In this document: positions 25,993-34,057 of the stretch, piece by piece
Layout of the letters: every line of letters starts with the position of its first letter
How positions within the stretch are numbered: the first letter of the stretch is position 1
Source of the DNA: Calditrichota bacterium
GTDB lineage: Bacteria; Calditrichota; Calditrichia; Calditrichales; J004
DNA length: 64,000 bases
NCBI GenBank assembly: GCA_024277115.1
Contig: JAJRVW010000114.1
Coordinates: 46,747-110,746, forward strand
Reading direction: 5' to 3'
Made by a program: the position numbers and the translations under genes
The notes under the pieces: generated by a model
Database searches by the model: none
What the model was told of the DNA's origin: nothing
The model's input: the letters and a program-made list of their open reading frames with translations, nothing else

Positions 25993-26031
25993 ATTATTTC
26001 CTTTCAAACTTCGATTTTTACTTTATTGTGG

Positions 26032-27072
26032 TCACTCAATTATCTGGACTAACGAGCCGTCCGTTAAATACGCATTGCCATCATGTACAACCCTTTTTAC
26101 ATCCTCAAGCCCTTGCCCGATGGCTACCTGGTCATTTAAGATATAGGCAACTTTTACATAGGTTTTATGTGCAATATTCTGCGCATCAACCTTAAACACA
26201 TAGCCGGATTTCCCGATGGCCTCCATCAGCGCACCGACGGGAATAACATCCACCGCTTCTTTTATTTGCGGTATAAGCTCCGCCTTGCCAATAAAACCGG
26301 AGTATAACCTTTGGCCGGTCGGCACAATTTGAAGTTCAATTTCAAAAGTCCCGCTACCGGGTGTGGCCGCTGCCGCTATCTGTGATATTTTTGCATCAAA
26401 TATTTTCCCGGGGAATGCATCAAATAAAATTGTAGCCGGGTCGCCCAGTTTTAAGCGGATCACATCTTTATCGGACACGCCCGCCTTTAAGATAAAAGCT
26501 TCGTCTGTCGAACCAAAAGCCAACATGGGCTTTCCCGGGGAAGTCAGCTCATTTTTCTCTGCAAACCGGGCCAAAATTCGCCCTGCGTCCGGCGCATAAA
26601 TACTGGAATGTTTTTCATTAAATGTAGCGATTGTTACATTGGATTTGGCAATATCCAAGGCCGTCTGCACATTTTGCTTTTGCTCAAGCGTCACAACTTT
26701 CTCATTATAAAGTTTATCTATTCGTACCATGTCACGTTGCGCTTTGGCAAGGCCACTTTCCGCCTGCTCACGGCGCGCGGAAATTTCGGCCAGGTCCAGC
26801 TGCGCTAAAAGCTGACCTTTTTTAACTTTTTGCCCAGGCTCGACCAAAATATTTTTTATAACACCGCCGGTTTTAAATGCCAGCACGATTTCTTCTTTTG
26901 CCGCTAAAACGCCGCTGGTTTTTATTGGGATTTGTAAATGGCTTTGTTCAACATTCACCATTTTTACATTGATCCCTTTTTGTTGAACCGTCTCCTGTGC
27001 CTGTGATTCGCATCCAATATAAATGGTGGATGATACTGCCAATAGTAAAAACAGGCTTATGATTTTTTTCAT
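26032..27072 (-). CDS. RND efflux periplasmic adaptor (membrane fusion) lipoprotein
   Basis: The product is 346 aa from ATG 27072 (AAGGA upstream). A lipoprotein signal MKKIISLFLLLAVSS...GC is followed by the HlyD/AcrA-type plan: lipoyl half KTGGVIKNILVEPGQKVKKG, an alpha-hairpin (ISARREQAESGLAKAQRDMV), then IYAPDAGRI and beta-barrel GDPATILFDAFPGK. It links the inner-membrane permease to TolC. The gene lies after tolC and before the epimerase on one transcript. Confidence 0.93.
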   Translation of the reverse strand: MKKIISLFLLLAVSSTIYIGCESQAQETVQQKGINVKMVNVEQSHLQIPIKTSGVLAAKEEIVLAFKTGGVIKNILVEPGQKVKKGQLLAQLDLAEISARREQAESGLAKAQRDMVRIDKLYNEKVVTLEQKQNVQTALDIAKSNVTIATFNEKHSSIYAPDAGRILARFAEKNELTSPGKPMLAFGSTDEAFILKAGVSDKDVIRLKLGDPATILFDAFPGKIFDAKISQIAAAATPGSGTFEIELQIVPTGQRLYSGFIGKAELIPQIKEAVDVIPVGALMEAIGKSGYVFKVDAQNIAHKTYVKVAYILNDQVAIGQGLEDVKRVVHDGNAYLTDGSLVQIIE

Positions 27073-27194
27073 GGTTTTTCCTTTCAAAATATGGACATCT
27101 ACATAATTTATAGTCGTTCTAAGTTGGTAAGCTTCCACTATCCTTTCATCAGGAAGGTTGCCGATTTAAAAGCAATTTTTTACTTACTTATTTT

Positions 27195-28580
27195 TTATTC
27201 ACTTTTTATTCCCAAGGCAAAATCCATCTCAGCGAGCTTGATAAAAAGGTCATATTCTGTCACAATTTTGTTTATTCCGGCATTGGTCAAGTTTACACGT
27301 GCATCAATAAATTCAATCTGAGACGCTATGCCCTCTTCATATTTTTTTGAAATAATCTTAAAAGATTCTTTTGCCTGCGTTTCCTGCTCTTTGGCGCTAA
27401 CCAAGCTTTTTTGACCAACCCGTAAGCCAAGAAATGCATTTTGGACCTGCATCCGAATTTGATTTTGCAACTCGGTAAAACGCGACTGCATGGTCTTGTT
27501 GTCCAGAACCGCCATTTCTCTTTTTGCCTTGTCTTTAAAACCGTTGAATAGGTTCCAGCTAAATATTGCCGATGCCATCCAATAATCATCTTTTTTTCCA
27601 AAGCGATATTTTTCGCCCTGATAGCCAAAATCGACGACAAGGTTTAAGTTAGGAAGATAGCTACTCGTTGAAATGCCCTTTACATTTTCTGTTGCAGATA
27701 ATGCATAGCTAGCCTGGCGGATTTCATTTCGCTGGCCAAGGGCCTGGTCTTCAAATAATTTTAGATTCGTGGTAATCTGTTTTACAGGATTTGTTACACG
27801 CCCAATTTTTATTTCCGCATCCAACGGTTTATTAAGTAAAAAATTAAAATACGATTTTGCCAGGGTCTTTTTATGCTTTGCCTCTTCCAACTGTTGATCC
27901 AGTTTTAATTTTTCAGAATTGGCCCTAAAAACAACATCTTTGGTAACCATCTCATTTTCAAAAAGGGCCTGGCTAACCCGGATATTTTCATTAAGCAGTT
28001 CCCGTGTTCCTTCGAACAAAGAAACAAGTTGATCCGTTTGCAGATATTTGAAATAGGCCGTTTTGATTTCTTTCGTCAGCTCATTTTTATATGCTTCAAG
28101 CTCTGCTTGCGAAGCTTTGACAAGATTATCTTTGAGCTGGTAATTATAATAAAGGGCCGGTTGAAGTACAGGTTGCACAAGGCGCAATTTGGTTTCATGC
28201 TCTTTCTCACGCAAAAATGGAATCGTTTCATTTTTTAAAACCGGGTAGGGTTGTTGTGGCAAACCACTAGCAGCAAATAGTTGGTTAAGCGAGTTATAAA
28301 CAGGATTCATTAAATCCCCAACCGGAAAAATAATATCCCTTCCGCCACCTGCCCGGGAGTAGCGCGCCTCGATCGAGAGCGACGGTAAAAACATGCCGCG
28401 CGCTTCATTTAACGCCGCAGAACTTTTTTGGTAAGAAAAATCCTTTTGCTTTAAAGCTTGATTGTTTTTTTGGCCAACCCGAATATATGAATCCAGAATT
28501 GTATCTATTTTTTCCTGGGCAAAAACAGCCTGCCCCATAATCAAAATCAAGACCCAAAATTTAATTTCCACTTGTCTCAT
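27195..28580 (-). CDS. TolC family outer membrane efflux protein
   Basis: The product is 461 aa from ATG 28580, with GGAGA upstream and a cleavable signal peptide (MRQVEIKFWVLILIMGQAVFA). It shows the TolC internal duplication of long helices with strands: residues such as RSGGGR...FPVGDLMNPVYN in the first half and LNLVVDFGYQGEKY with IFSWNLFNGF in the second. It forms the outer-membrane duct of the RND pump. A TetR-type operator candidate lies between this gene and the regulator gene upstream. Confidence 0.93.
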   Translation of the reverse strand: MRQVEIKFWVLILIMGQAVFAQEKIDTILDSYIRVGQKNNQALKQKDFSYQKSSAALNEARGMFLPSLSIEARYSRAGGGRDIIFPVGDLMNPVYNSLNQLFAASGLPQQPYPVLKNETIPFLREKEHETKLRLVQPVLQPALYYNYQLKDNLVKASQAELEAYKNELTKEIKTAYFKYLQTDQLVSLFEGTRELLNENIRVSQALFENEMVTKDVVFRANSEKLKLDQQLEEAKHKKTLAKSYFNFLLNKPLDAEIKIGRVTNPVKQITTNLKLFEDQALGQRNEIRQASYALSATENVKGISTSSYLPNLNLVVDFGYQGEKYRFGKKDDYWMASAIFSWNLFNGFKDKAKREMAVLDNKTMQSRFTELQNQIRMQVQNAFLGLRVGQKSLVSAKEQETQAKESFKIISKKYEEGIASQIEFIDARVNLTNAGINKIVTEYDLFIKLAEMDFALGIKSE

Positions 28581-28607
28581 ATATATTCTCCACACTCTTG
28601 TTTAAGA

Positions 28608-28624
28608 AATGACCTTCAGTCACC
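28608..28624. promoter_or_regulatory. Candidate TetR operator upstream of tolC
   Basis: AATGACC TTC AGTCACC resembles the perfect palindrome AATGACC ACC GGTCATT at 29296-29312. Both copies are preceded by TTTAAGAA. The site sits 28 bases upstream of the TolC start and 18 bases downstream of the regulator's stop. Finding one such sequence before the regulator and one before the pump genes is the pattern expected for autoregulation plus control of the pump. Confidence 0.6.
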
Positions 28625-28641
28625 CTTAGGGTAAAAAAATT

Positions 28642-28947
28642 TTATTTTTTTAATGAACGGCCTATCATTTCAAATGAAAGGTCTACCAGGTCTTTTACCT
28701 TTACGCCGTGCTCATCTTCGATATGTGCACCACGCTGGGAAATCACCGTAATAACCCCGGTGCAATGCGCCCATAAAATTGTCGCTACCTGGATTGGATC
28801 TAACTCCGGCCGGATAGTTTCATCATCAATCCCTTCTTGTACAGCTGCCGCCACGGTTGAAAGCACCCGGTTGCCCTGTTCTTCGCAAATGTTGGCGCAT
28901 GTTGTCTCCTCGTCGATCTTAACACCGCTGGATTCATAAAAAACCAT
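28642..28947 (-). CDS. TetR family regulator, C-terminal ligand-binding fragment
   Basis: This 101-residue frame is the back part of a TetR-type effector domain (EEQGNRVLSTVAAAVQEGID, DPIQVATILWAHCTGVITV, VDLSFEMIGRSL). The same frame extends upstream without any shift as TYFEFSHKYPNYFNAM, a typical start of the TetR C-terminal domain, until the TAA at 28993-28995 that ends the DNA-binding fragment. The fragment alone would not bind DNA. A restart at the ATG at 28947 is possible but no good binding site precedes it. Confidence 0.82.
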   Translation of the reverse strand: MVFYESSGVKIDEETTCANICEEQGNRVLSTVAAAVQEGIDDETIRPELDPIQVATILWAHCTGVITVISQRGAHIEDEHGVKVKDLVDLSFEMIGRSLKK

Positions 28948-28992
28948 CGCATTAAAATAATTTGGGTATTTATGTGAAAATTCAAAATAAGT

Positions 28993-29277
28993 TTAACCCA
29001 TCATGCGGGTTTTACACAATCCATCGCATGCATCTTTTAAAACATTTTTAAACATTTCTTCCAGTATTTTCATACCACGCACAGTAATGGCCAGATACAA
29101 ATCTTCTTTACTTTTAAAATAAAGATAAAGTGTCCCTTTACTATATTCAGCTTCTTTGGCAACTTCGTCCATTGTTGTACTGCCAAACCCTTTGCTAAAA
29201 AAAAGTTTTTCTGCCGCATCAATTATGTCATTGCGCCGTTGTTGTTTTTCCCGCTCTTTCCGTTCGCTGATGCCCAT
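28993..29277 (-). CDS. TetR family regulator, N-terminal DNA-binding fragment ending at in-frame TAA
   Basis: This 94-residue fragment starts at ATG 29277 with a GGAG site; the frame is open to 29304. It has a complete TetR helix-turn-helix: RRNDIIDAAEKLFFSKGFGS, TTMDEVAKEAEYSKGTLYLY, FKSKEDLYLAI. It ends at a TAA after CKTRMMG, whereas the conserved continuation is in the same frame beyond. An intact protein would be about 210 aa, normal for the family. As it stands, repression of the RND operon is probably lost or altered, unless the stop is a sequencing error or is read through. Confidence 0.85.
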   Translation of the reverse strand: MGISERKEREKQQRRNDIIDAAEKLFFSKGFGSTTMDEVAKEAEYSKGTLYLYFKSKEDLYLAITVRGMKILEEMFKNVLKDACDGLCKTRMMG

Positions 29278-29295
29278 ACAAACTCCATTTAAGAA

Positions 29296-29312
29296 AATGA
29301 CCACCGGTCATT
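29296..29312. promoter_or_regulatory. Palindromic TetR operator upstream of the regulator gene
   Basis: AATGACC and GGTCATT are perfect 7-base arms around ACC, 18 bases upstream of the regulator's ATG. A related sequence lies before tolC. TetR-family proteins usually bind such 15-20-base palindromes over their own promoter. The palindrome is seen directly; the binding is inferred. Confidence 0.65.
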
Positions 29313-29455
29313 AAGTTGATGCGAATATAATTACTGATTGGGAGTAATGCAAATAATTTTTAAAATACTATCAACTATCGCATTTGTTTGATTTATATTT
29401 TTTGGATACATTGATCCCTTAAAAAAATAAAATGGAATTTTAACAAAGGGAAAAA

Positions 29456-30268
29456 ATGGAACTCGTAAAATCTATTATACTCGGCCTTGTTCAAGGTTTA
29501 TCCGAATTCTTACCCATTTCAAGTTCGGGCCATCTGGTGATTTTTAGTGAAATATTAAACTTTCATGAAGAAGGCATCGCGTTTGAAGTATTTCTTCATT
29601 TTGGTACGCTGTTTGCTATTTTGGTAGCTTTCCGTAAGGAACTTGGCCAAATGTTCGTTGCCCTTTTTCTGGTTCCCCTTAAAAAAACAAATGACCCCGA
29701 ATTGCTAGAATATTATAAGTGGGATTTATATGTAATTGTTGCAACGATCCCGGCCGGCATTGTGGGGCTAGCTTTTAAAGATCAGATTGAAGCAGCCTTT
29801 TCCAATGTATTGCTTGTCTATTTTATGCTGGCTATTACCGGGTTGATCATGTCGGTTACCCCGCATTTAAAAGATCGTGGGACACCTTTTAAGATGTCCA
29901 ATACTTTTCTGATTGGCGTGGCCCAGGCTTTTGCCATTTTGCCCGGTATTTCGCGAAGCGGCAGCACGATTTTTACCGGCCTTGCCTTTGGCATCGATCG
30001 TGATAAAGTTGCCCGTTTTTCGTTTATTATGTCAATTCCGGCTGTATTTGGCGCTGTCCTTTTAAAGACAAAAGATTTGATGGAAGTGGGGATTGATTCA
30101 TCCGGAATACTCAATTATGCCGTCGGTACGCTTGTCTCTTTTGTTTCCGGTTATTTTGCGATTATCTGGCTTTTGGATATTGTAAAAAAAGGTAAGCTTC
30201 AGTGGTTTGGATATTATTGTTTCGGTGTTTCCGCTCTTGGGTTGGGCTGGTATTTTCTTGGGCATTAA
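29456..30268 (+). CDS. uppP: Undecaprenyl-diphosphate phosphatase (BacA/UppP)
   Basis: The product is 270 aa with about eight membrane helices. The two catalytic signatures are present: GLVQGLSEFLPISSSGHL (Glu17 and the Ser-rich loop) and GISRSGSTIFTGLAFGIDR. It dephosphorylates undecaprenyl diphosphate to recycle the lipid carrier for peptidoglycan and glycan synthesis, and confers bacitracin tolerance. AAAGGG precedes the ATG. It leads a plus-strand group with the symporter and holA, spaced by only 1-3 bases. Confidence 0.96.
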   Translation: MELVKSIILGLVQGLSEFLPISSSGHLVIFSEILNFHEEGIAFEVFLHFGTLFAILVAFRKELGQMFVALFLVPLKKTNDPELLEYYKWDLYVIVATIPAGIVGLAFKDQIEAAFSNVLLVYFMLAITGLIMSVTPHLKDRGTPFKMSNTFLIGVAQAFAILPGISRSGSTIFTGLAFGIDRDKVARFSFIMSIPAVFGAVLLKTKDLMEVGIDSSGILNYAVGTLVSFVSGYFAIIWLLDIVKKGKLQWFGYYCFGVSALGLGWYFLGH

Positions 30269-30271
30269 ACC

Positions 30272-31735
30272 ATGCATAAAATAGAGTCATTCAGTTCTCG
30301 TTTTGGGTTGATCGCCGCTACTTTGGGCATGGCCATTGGTGCCGGAAACATCTGGCGTTTTCCCCGTCTTGCCGGGCAGTATGGCGGATCGTTTATAATC
30401 CCCTGGCTCATTTTTCTTTTCCTATGGTCAATCCCTCTGCTTGTTGTGGAGTTTTCTGTTGGAATGAAAACACGTAAAGGTGTCCTTGGTGCTTTTAAAG
30501 AAGCAATGGGTGAAAAATATACATGGATGGGCTGGTTTGTGGCGGTATGCACTAGCGCCATTATGTTCTATTATTCTGTTGTAAGCGGCTGGGCGCTCAA
30601 ATATTTTCTATTAGCCGTTTCAAACAACCTGACCACTCTCAACCATGAACAATTTTGGGCAAGCTATACCACCTCTTACAGCCAGCCCGTTTTATTTCAT
30701 TTTATATCTTTAGGACTGGCTGCAACACTAATCTATCTTGGTGTCGTAAAAGGGATTGAGCGCTTTTCAAAATTTATAATTCCGAGTTTGTACATCCTTT
30801 TAATAATCTCGGCTATTAAAGCGATTAGTTTGTCCGGGGCTGATCTCGGCCTCTCCTATCTTTTTTCATTTGACCTGGCTAAACTAACCGATTATAAAAT
30901 TTGGCTGGATGGCCTGTCTCAATCCGCATGGTCAACAGGCGCCGGCTGGGGATTAATCCTAACCTATGCCATTTATGCGAAAAGCAAAGAGGGTGTTACC
31001 GGCAATGTTTTTATTACGGCCATGGGCAATAATTTTGCTTCCATTTTGGCCGGCCTGGTTATCATCCCAACCATTTTTGCATTAAGCCCATCCACGGAAA
31101 CAGCCAGCGCAGCGTTGGCATCAGGGAACCAGGGGCTGGCATTTATTGCAATTCCGAAGCTATTTTCTCAGATGAGTGCCGGGGGAATATTTGCAACAAT
31201 CTTTTTCCTTGCCCTGTTTTTTGCAGCACTTTCCAGCCTAATTTCCATGCTGGAACTGGCCTCAAGGGTAATGATGGATTTTGGGATGAACCGCAAGAAA
31301 GCCGTTTGGGTTATCACATTATTAACAGCAATTATTGGCGCGCCGTCGGCCCTTTCGATGAACTTTTTTAACAACCAGGATTGGGTTTGGGGATTGGGAC
31401 TAATCTTAAGCGGCTTGTTTTTTACAATTCTTGTTTTAAAAGTGGGCATTACAAACTTTGTAGATCAGTGGTACCAGCCCCAAAAATATGTTGGGTTTAC
31501 CCACATAATTTTCAAAATCCTATTCTATTTTCTATTACCGTTGGAATTTGTAGCCATGCTGGGCTGGTGGTTTTATCAATCCCTTACATGGCTCCCGGAT
31601 TCATCCTGGAGTATTTTAGAAAGTTTCAGCCTTGGAACAACACTTTTTCAATGGACTATTATTTTGTTGGCCGGGATTTTATTAAATAAGAAGATTAATA
31701 TCTGGTTGTCAAAATCAGAAATGTCGGGAAAATAA
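30272..31735 (+). CDS. Neurotransmitter:sodium symporter (SNF) family transporter
   Basis: The product is 487 aa with about twelve membrane helices. The N-terminal SNF signature is FGLIAATLGMAIGAGNIWRF with the unwound helix 1, followed by RLAGQYGGSFIIPWLIFLF. The second half has STGAGWGLILTYAIY and SLISMLELASRVMMDF, matching LeuT-like sodium-coupled amino acid carriers. The substrate is probably an amino acid or amine but cannot be assigned. Start is three bases after the uppP stop, so the two are cotranscribed. Confidence 0.93.
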   Translation: MHKIESFSSRFGLIAATLGMAIGAGNIWRFPRLAGQYGGSFIIPWLIFLFLWSIPLLVVEFSVGMKTRKGVLGAFKEAMGEKYTWMGWFVAVCTSAIMFYYSVVSGWALKYFLLAVSNNLTTLNHEQFWASYTTSYSQPVLFHFISLGLAATLIYLGVVKGIERFSKFIIPSLYILLIISAIKAISLSGADLGLSYLFSFDLAKLTDYKIWLDGLSQSAWSTGAGWGLILTYAIYAKSKEGVTGNVFITAMGNNFASILAGLVIIPTIFALSPSTETASAALASGNQGLAFIAIPKLFSQMSAGGIFATIFFLALFFAALSSLISMLELASRVMMDFGMNRKKAVWVITLLTAIIGAPSALSMNFFNNQDWVWGLGLILSGLFFTILVLKVGITNFVDQWYQPQKYVGFTHIIFKILFYFLLPLEFVAMLGWWFYQSLTWLPDSSWSILESFSLGTTLFQWTIILLAGILLNKKINIWLSKSEMSGK

Positions 31736-31736
31736 A

Positions 31737-32732
31737 ATGGCCTCAGTAGCGGAAGTATTAAATGCAATAAAAAACGAAAAATTCGCACCGGTATATTTAT
31801 TGTTCGGTAAGGAAAAGTTTTTTCACGATCAAATTATACAGGCATTTTCCAAAGCATTGTTTACCGATCCATCCTCGCGCAGTTTAAACCGGATTTTATT
31901 ACATGGCAGTGAAAACAGTTTATCGCAAATTGTAAACGCATCTTTATCGTACCCCATGTTATCAAATTATAAACTCGTTGTAGTCAAAGAACTCTCGCGC
32001 ATAAAAGTATCCGATACAGACACTTTTTTACAATATTTGGAAAAACCCACAAGCACAACGATTTTACTGCTCTCGACCGATGAAATGGGTAAAACAAAAC
32101 TCTTTATTGAGCTAAAGAAAAAAGCCGTTTTGGTGGATTGTAAGCTGGTTCCCGATTATAAAATCCCAGCTTTAATTAAAGAAAGCCTGAAACATAAAAA
32201 GATGGACATGTCAGCACAGGCCATAACCATGCTTGCAGAATACACGGGCAACAGCCTTTTAACGATCGAACACGAGCTGCAAAAAGTCAATGAATATAAA
32301 TCGGATGATTCCCAAATTACAGCGGATGACGTAATTGCTGTTACGGGTATGTCTAAAGAATATAATATTTTTACCCTGCAAAATGCCTTGATTAGCAAGA
32401 ACCTGAAACGAAGTTTTCTGATCGCAAAAAAGCTAAACGAAAAGGGCGAAAATATAAATTTAATAGTATCGATACTTTTTAGTTATTTTAAGAAGGCCAT
32501 GATAGCAGCAAAATTAAAAAGCGGTGGTAAAGATTTGTTGGCTGTTTACCGCGAACTTAAAATCAATAATTATCAACAAAAAGATATTTCTGCAACCCTT
32601 AAATCATTTACAATACAAAAGCTTGAAGGCGTAATTAATACTTTTCATCACTTAGACCGAAAGATAAAAAGTACCGCTGAATCCGATTGGGCGCTACTGC
32701 AATCACTCTGTTATGACATTTGCAAGAAATAG
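31737..32732 (+). CDS. holA: DNA polymerase III subunit delta
   Basis: The product is 331 aa. Family features: APVYLLFGKEKFFHDQIIQA at the N-terminus, LVVVKELSRIK, then LEKPTSTTILLLSTDE, and the clamp-loader domain III region RKIKSTAESDWALLQSLCYDI. Delta opens the sliding clamp within the clamp loader. It starts one base after the symporter stop. The delta' homologue of the window is at 43613-44689, unlinked. Confidence 0.92.
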   Translation: MASVAEVLNAIKNEKFAPVYLLFGKEKFFHDQIIQAFSKALFTDPSSRSLNRILLHGSENSLSQIVNASLSYPMLSNYKLVVVKELSRIKVSDTDTFLQYLEKPTSTTILLLSTDEMGKTKLFIELKKKAVLVDCKLVPDYKIPALIKESLKHKKMDMSAQAITMLAEYTGNSLLTIEHELQKVNEYKSDDSQITADDVIAVTGMSKEYNIFTLQNALISKNLKRSFLIAKKLNEKGENINLIVSILFSYFKKAMIAAKLKSGGKDLLAVYRELKINNYQQKDISATLKSFTIQKLEGVINTFHHLDRKIKSTAESDWALLQSLCYDICKK

Positions 32733-32809
32733 CTGAATATTTTAGTTTATTTTTTCTAAAAACCCGGGAACCATAAACCAAGTTAAATGTATATAAAGTG
32801 TTTATAATA

Positions 32810-33421
32810 ATGACAACAATAAATAAAGAATTAAATGATGTAAAAAAAGCAACCGGGCCGACCGATGAGCAGCTTATTGCGCGCTTTCAACAAGGTGATG
32901 CATACGCTTATGACTTGCTTGTTAAAAGGTACCGTGACCCTTTGATGAATTTTATTTTCCGATTTCTTGGCAACAGGATTGAAGCCGAGGATATCCTTCA
33001 GGAAACATTTTTAAGGTTGTATAAAAACAAACATTATTATAAGGAAATTGCCAAGTTTTCAACTTGGATTTACACCATAGCCGGAAACCTTGCAAAAACT
33101 GAGTTAAGAAAGCGAAAAAGACGGAACATTTTTTCCATTCATAACTTTATGTCTACGGAAAAAGATTATGAATTGCCCGATAAAGGAATTACACCCCATA
33201 AATACGCCAATTCGGCAATAACAGATAAAGAAATCCAAAAAGCAATTGGCAAACTTTCTCCAAAGTTTAAACAGGTAATATTACTAAGAGATGTTCAGGG
33301 GTTCTCCTACGAAGAAATAGCACAGATAGTAAATATTCCGCTGGGTACAGTAAAATCACGTGTTAACCGTGCCCGGTTAAAGTTGCAATATGATCTTAAA
33401 AAAATCGTGAAAGATATTTAA
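32810..33421 (+). CDS. ECF-type RNA polymerase sigma factor (RpoE-like)
   Basis: The product is 203 aa from ATG 32810; an in-frame GTG lies at 32798. Sigma region 2 (YAYDLLVKRYRDPLMNFIFR, EAEDILQETFLRLYKN, FSTWIYTIAGNLAKTELRK) and region 4 (LSPKFKQVILLRDVQGFSYE, IPLGTVKSRVNRARLKL) are complete. The linker between them is about 40 residues, rather long. It is followed 24 bases later by an anti-sigma-like membrane protein, so activity is likely held by that partner under an envelope-related signal. Confidence 0.94.
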   Translation: MTTINKELNDVKKATGPTDEQLIARFQQGDAYAYDLLVKRYRDPLMNFIFRFLGNRIEAEDILQETFLRLYKNKHYYKEIAKFSTWIYTIAGNLAKTELRKRKRRNIFSIHNFMSTEKDYELPDKGITPHKYANSAITDKEIQKAIGKLSPKFKQVILLRDVQGFSYEEIAQIVNIPLGTVKSRVNRARLKLQYDLKKIVKDI

Positions 33422-33445
33422 CTAAAATAAAGGGAATACACGCCT

Positions 33446-33973
33446 ATGATGAATTGTGACAAAGCAAAGAGTTTGCTATCAGATTATATTGATGGAACTT
33501 TGGAGTCAGAGGTAAAAGCTGAAATCGATATCTATCTGGAAAAGGATCCGGAATGTAAAACTGTGTTTAAAGAGGCATCCGATATACAAGGAAAGTTAGC
33601 GAACCTTCCGCAGGTCTCGCCATCTGCCGATTTTGACTCAAACCTGCGAAACAGGATTATCAATATTGACAGCACGAATAAAAGCCCTGCTTTGAACAAA
33701 AAAGGACTGTCCCTTGTTTTTTCAGGTACTGTTTTAGTGGCAGCTTTATATCTTTTTATTTTTACAGATATAGGGATGCAGTACAACACGCAAGAAGGCC
33801 CTATGCCTTCATCAGCAATTGGAGGCCCAAGTACGCATGTTGATAAAACTGTAGTGGCTTCTGATAATATCGTGGAGCCTGCGATAGAACAACCTGAAAG
33901 TGATAGCTTAAAAAGCATCCCGGAAAAGGTAAACACCAGCAATATTCACTTAGCCGGTGAAGAGTCTAAATAG
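33446..33973 (+). CDS. Anti-sigma factor-like membrane protein
   Basis: The product is 175 aa. The N-terminal 70 residues look like a zf-HC2/ZAS anti-sigma domain (NCDKAKSLLSDYIDGTLE, then EIDIYLEKDPECKTVFKEA). The histidine of the usual His-x3-Cys-x2-Cys zinc site is replaced, so it may be a zinc-free version. One membrane helix (about 88-107) precedes an acidic, low-complexity periplasmic tail. Immediate linkage to the ECF sigma gene supports the role of its membrane-bound inhibitor. Confidence 0.82.
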   Translation: MMNCDKAKSLLSDYIDGTLESEVKAEIDIYLEKDPECKTVFKEASDIQGKLANLPQVSPSADFDSNLRNRIINIDSTNKSPALNKKGLSLVFSGTVLVAALYLFIFTDIGMQYNTQEGPMPSSAIGGPSTHVDKTVVASDNIVEPAIEQPESDSLKSIPEKVNTSNIHLAGEESK

Positions 33974-34011
33974 TATATTTTTGGTTTTTTGGCTGAATCT
34001 CCTTAAATTTT

Positions 34012-34046
34012 TTAACCTAAACCGGAAATACCCCGGTTTAGGTTAA
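34012..34046. terminator. Strong 14-bp hairpin after anti-sigma gene
   Basis: TTAACCTAAACCGG and CCGGTTTAGGTTAA pair perfectly over 14 bases around a seven-base loop. It sits 38 bases after the anti-sigma stop and 12 bases before the next ATG. It lacks a T-tract downstream, so it may be a processing or stability hairpin in the leader of the GAF gene and not a classical terminator. Confidence 0.55.
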
Positions 34047-34057
34047 TTATACTGAAG

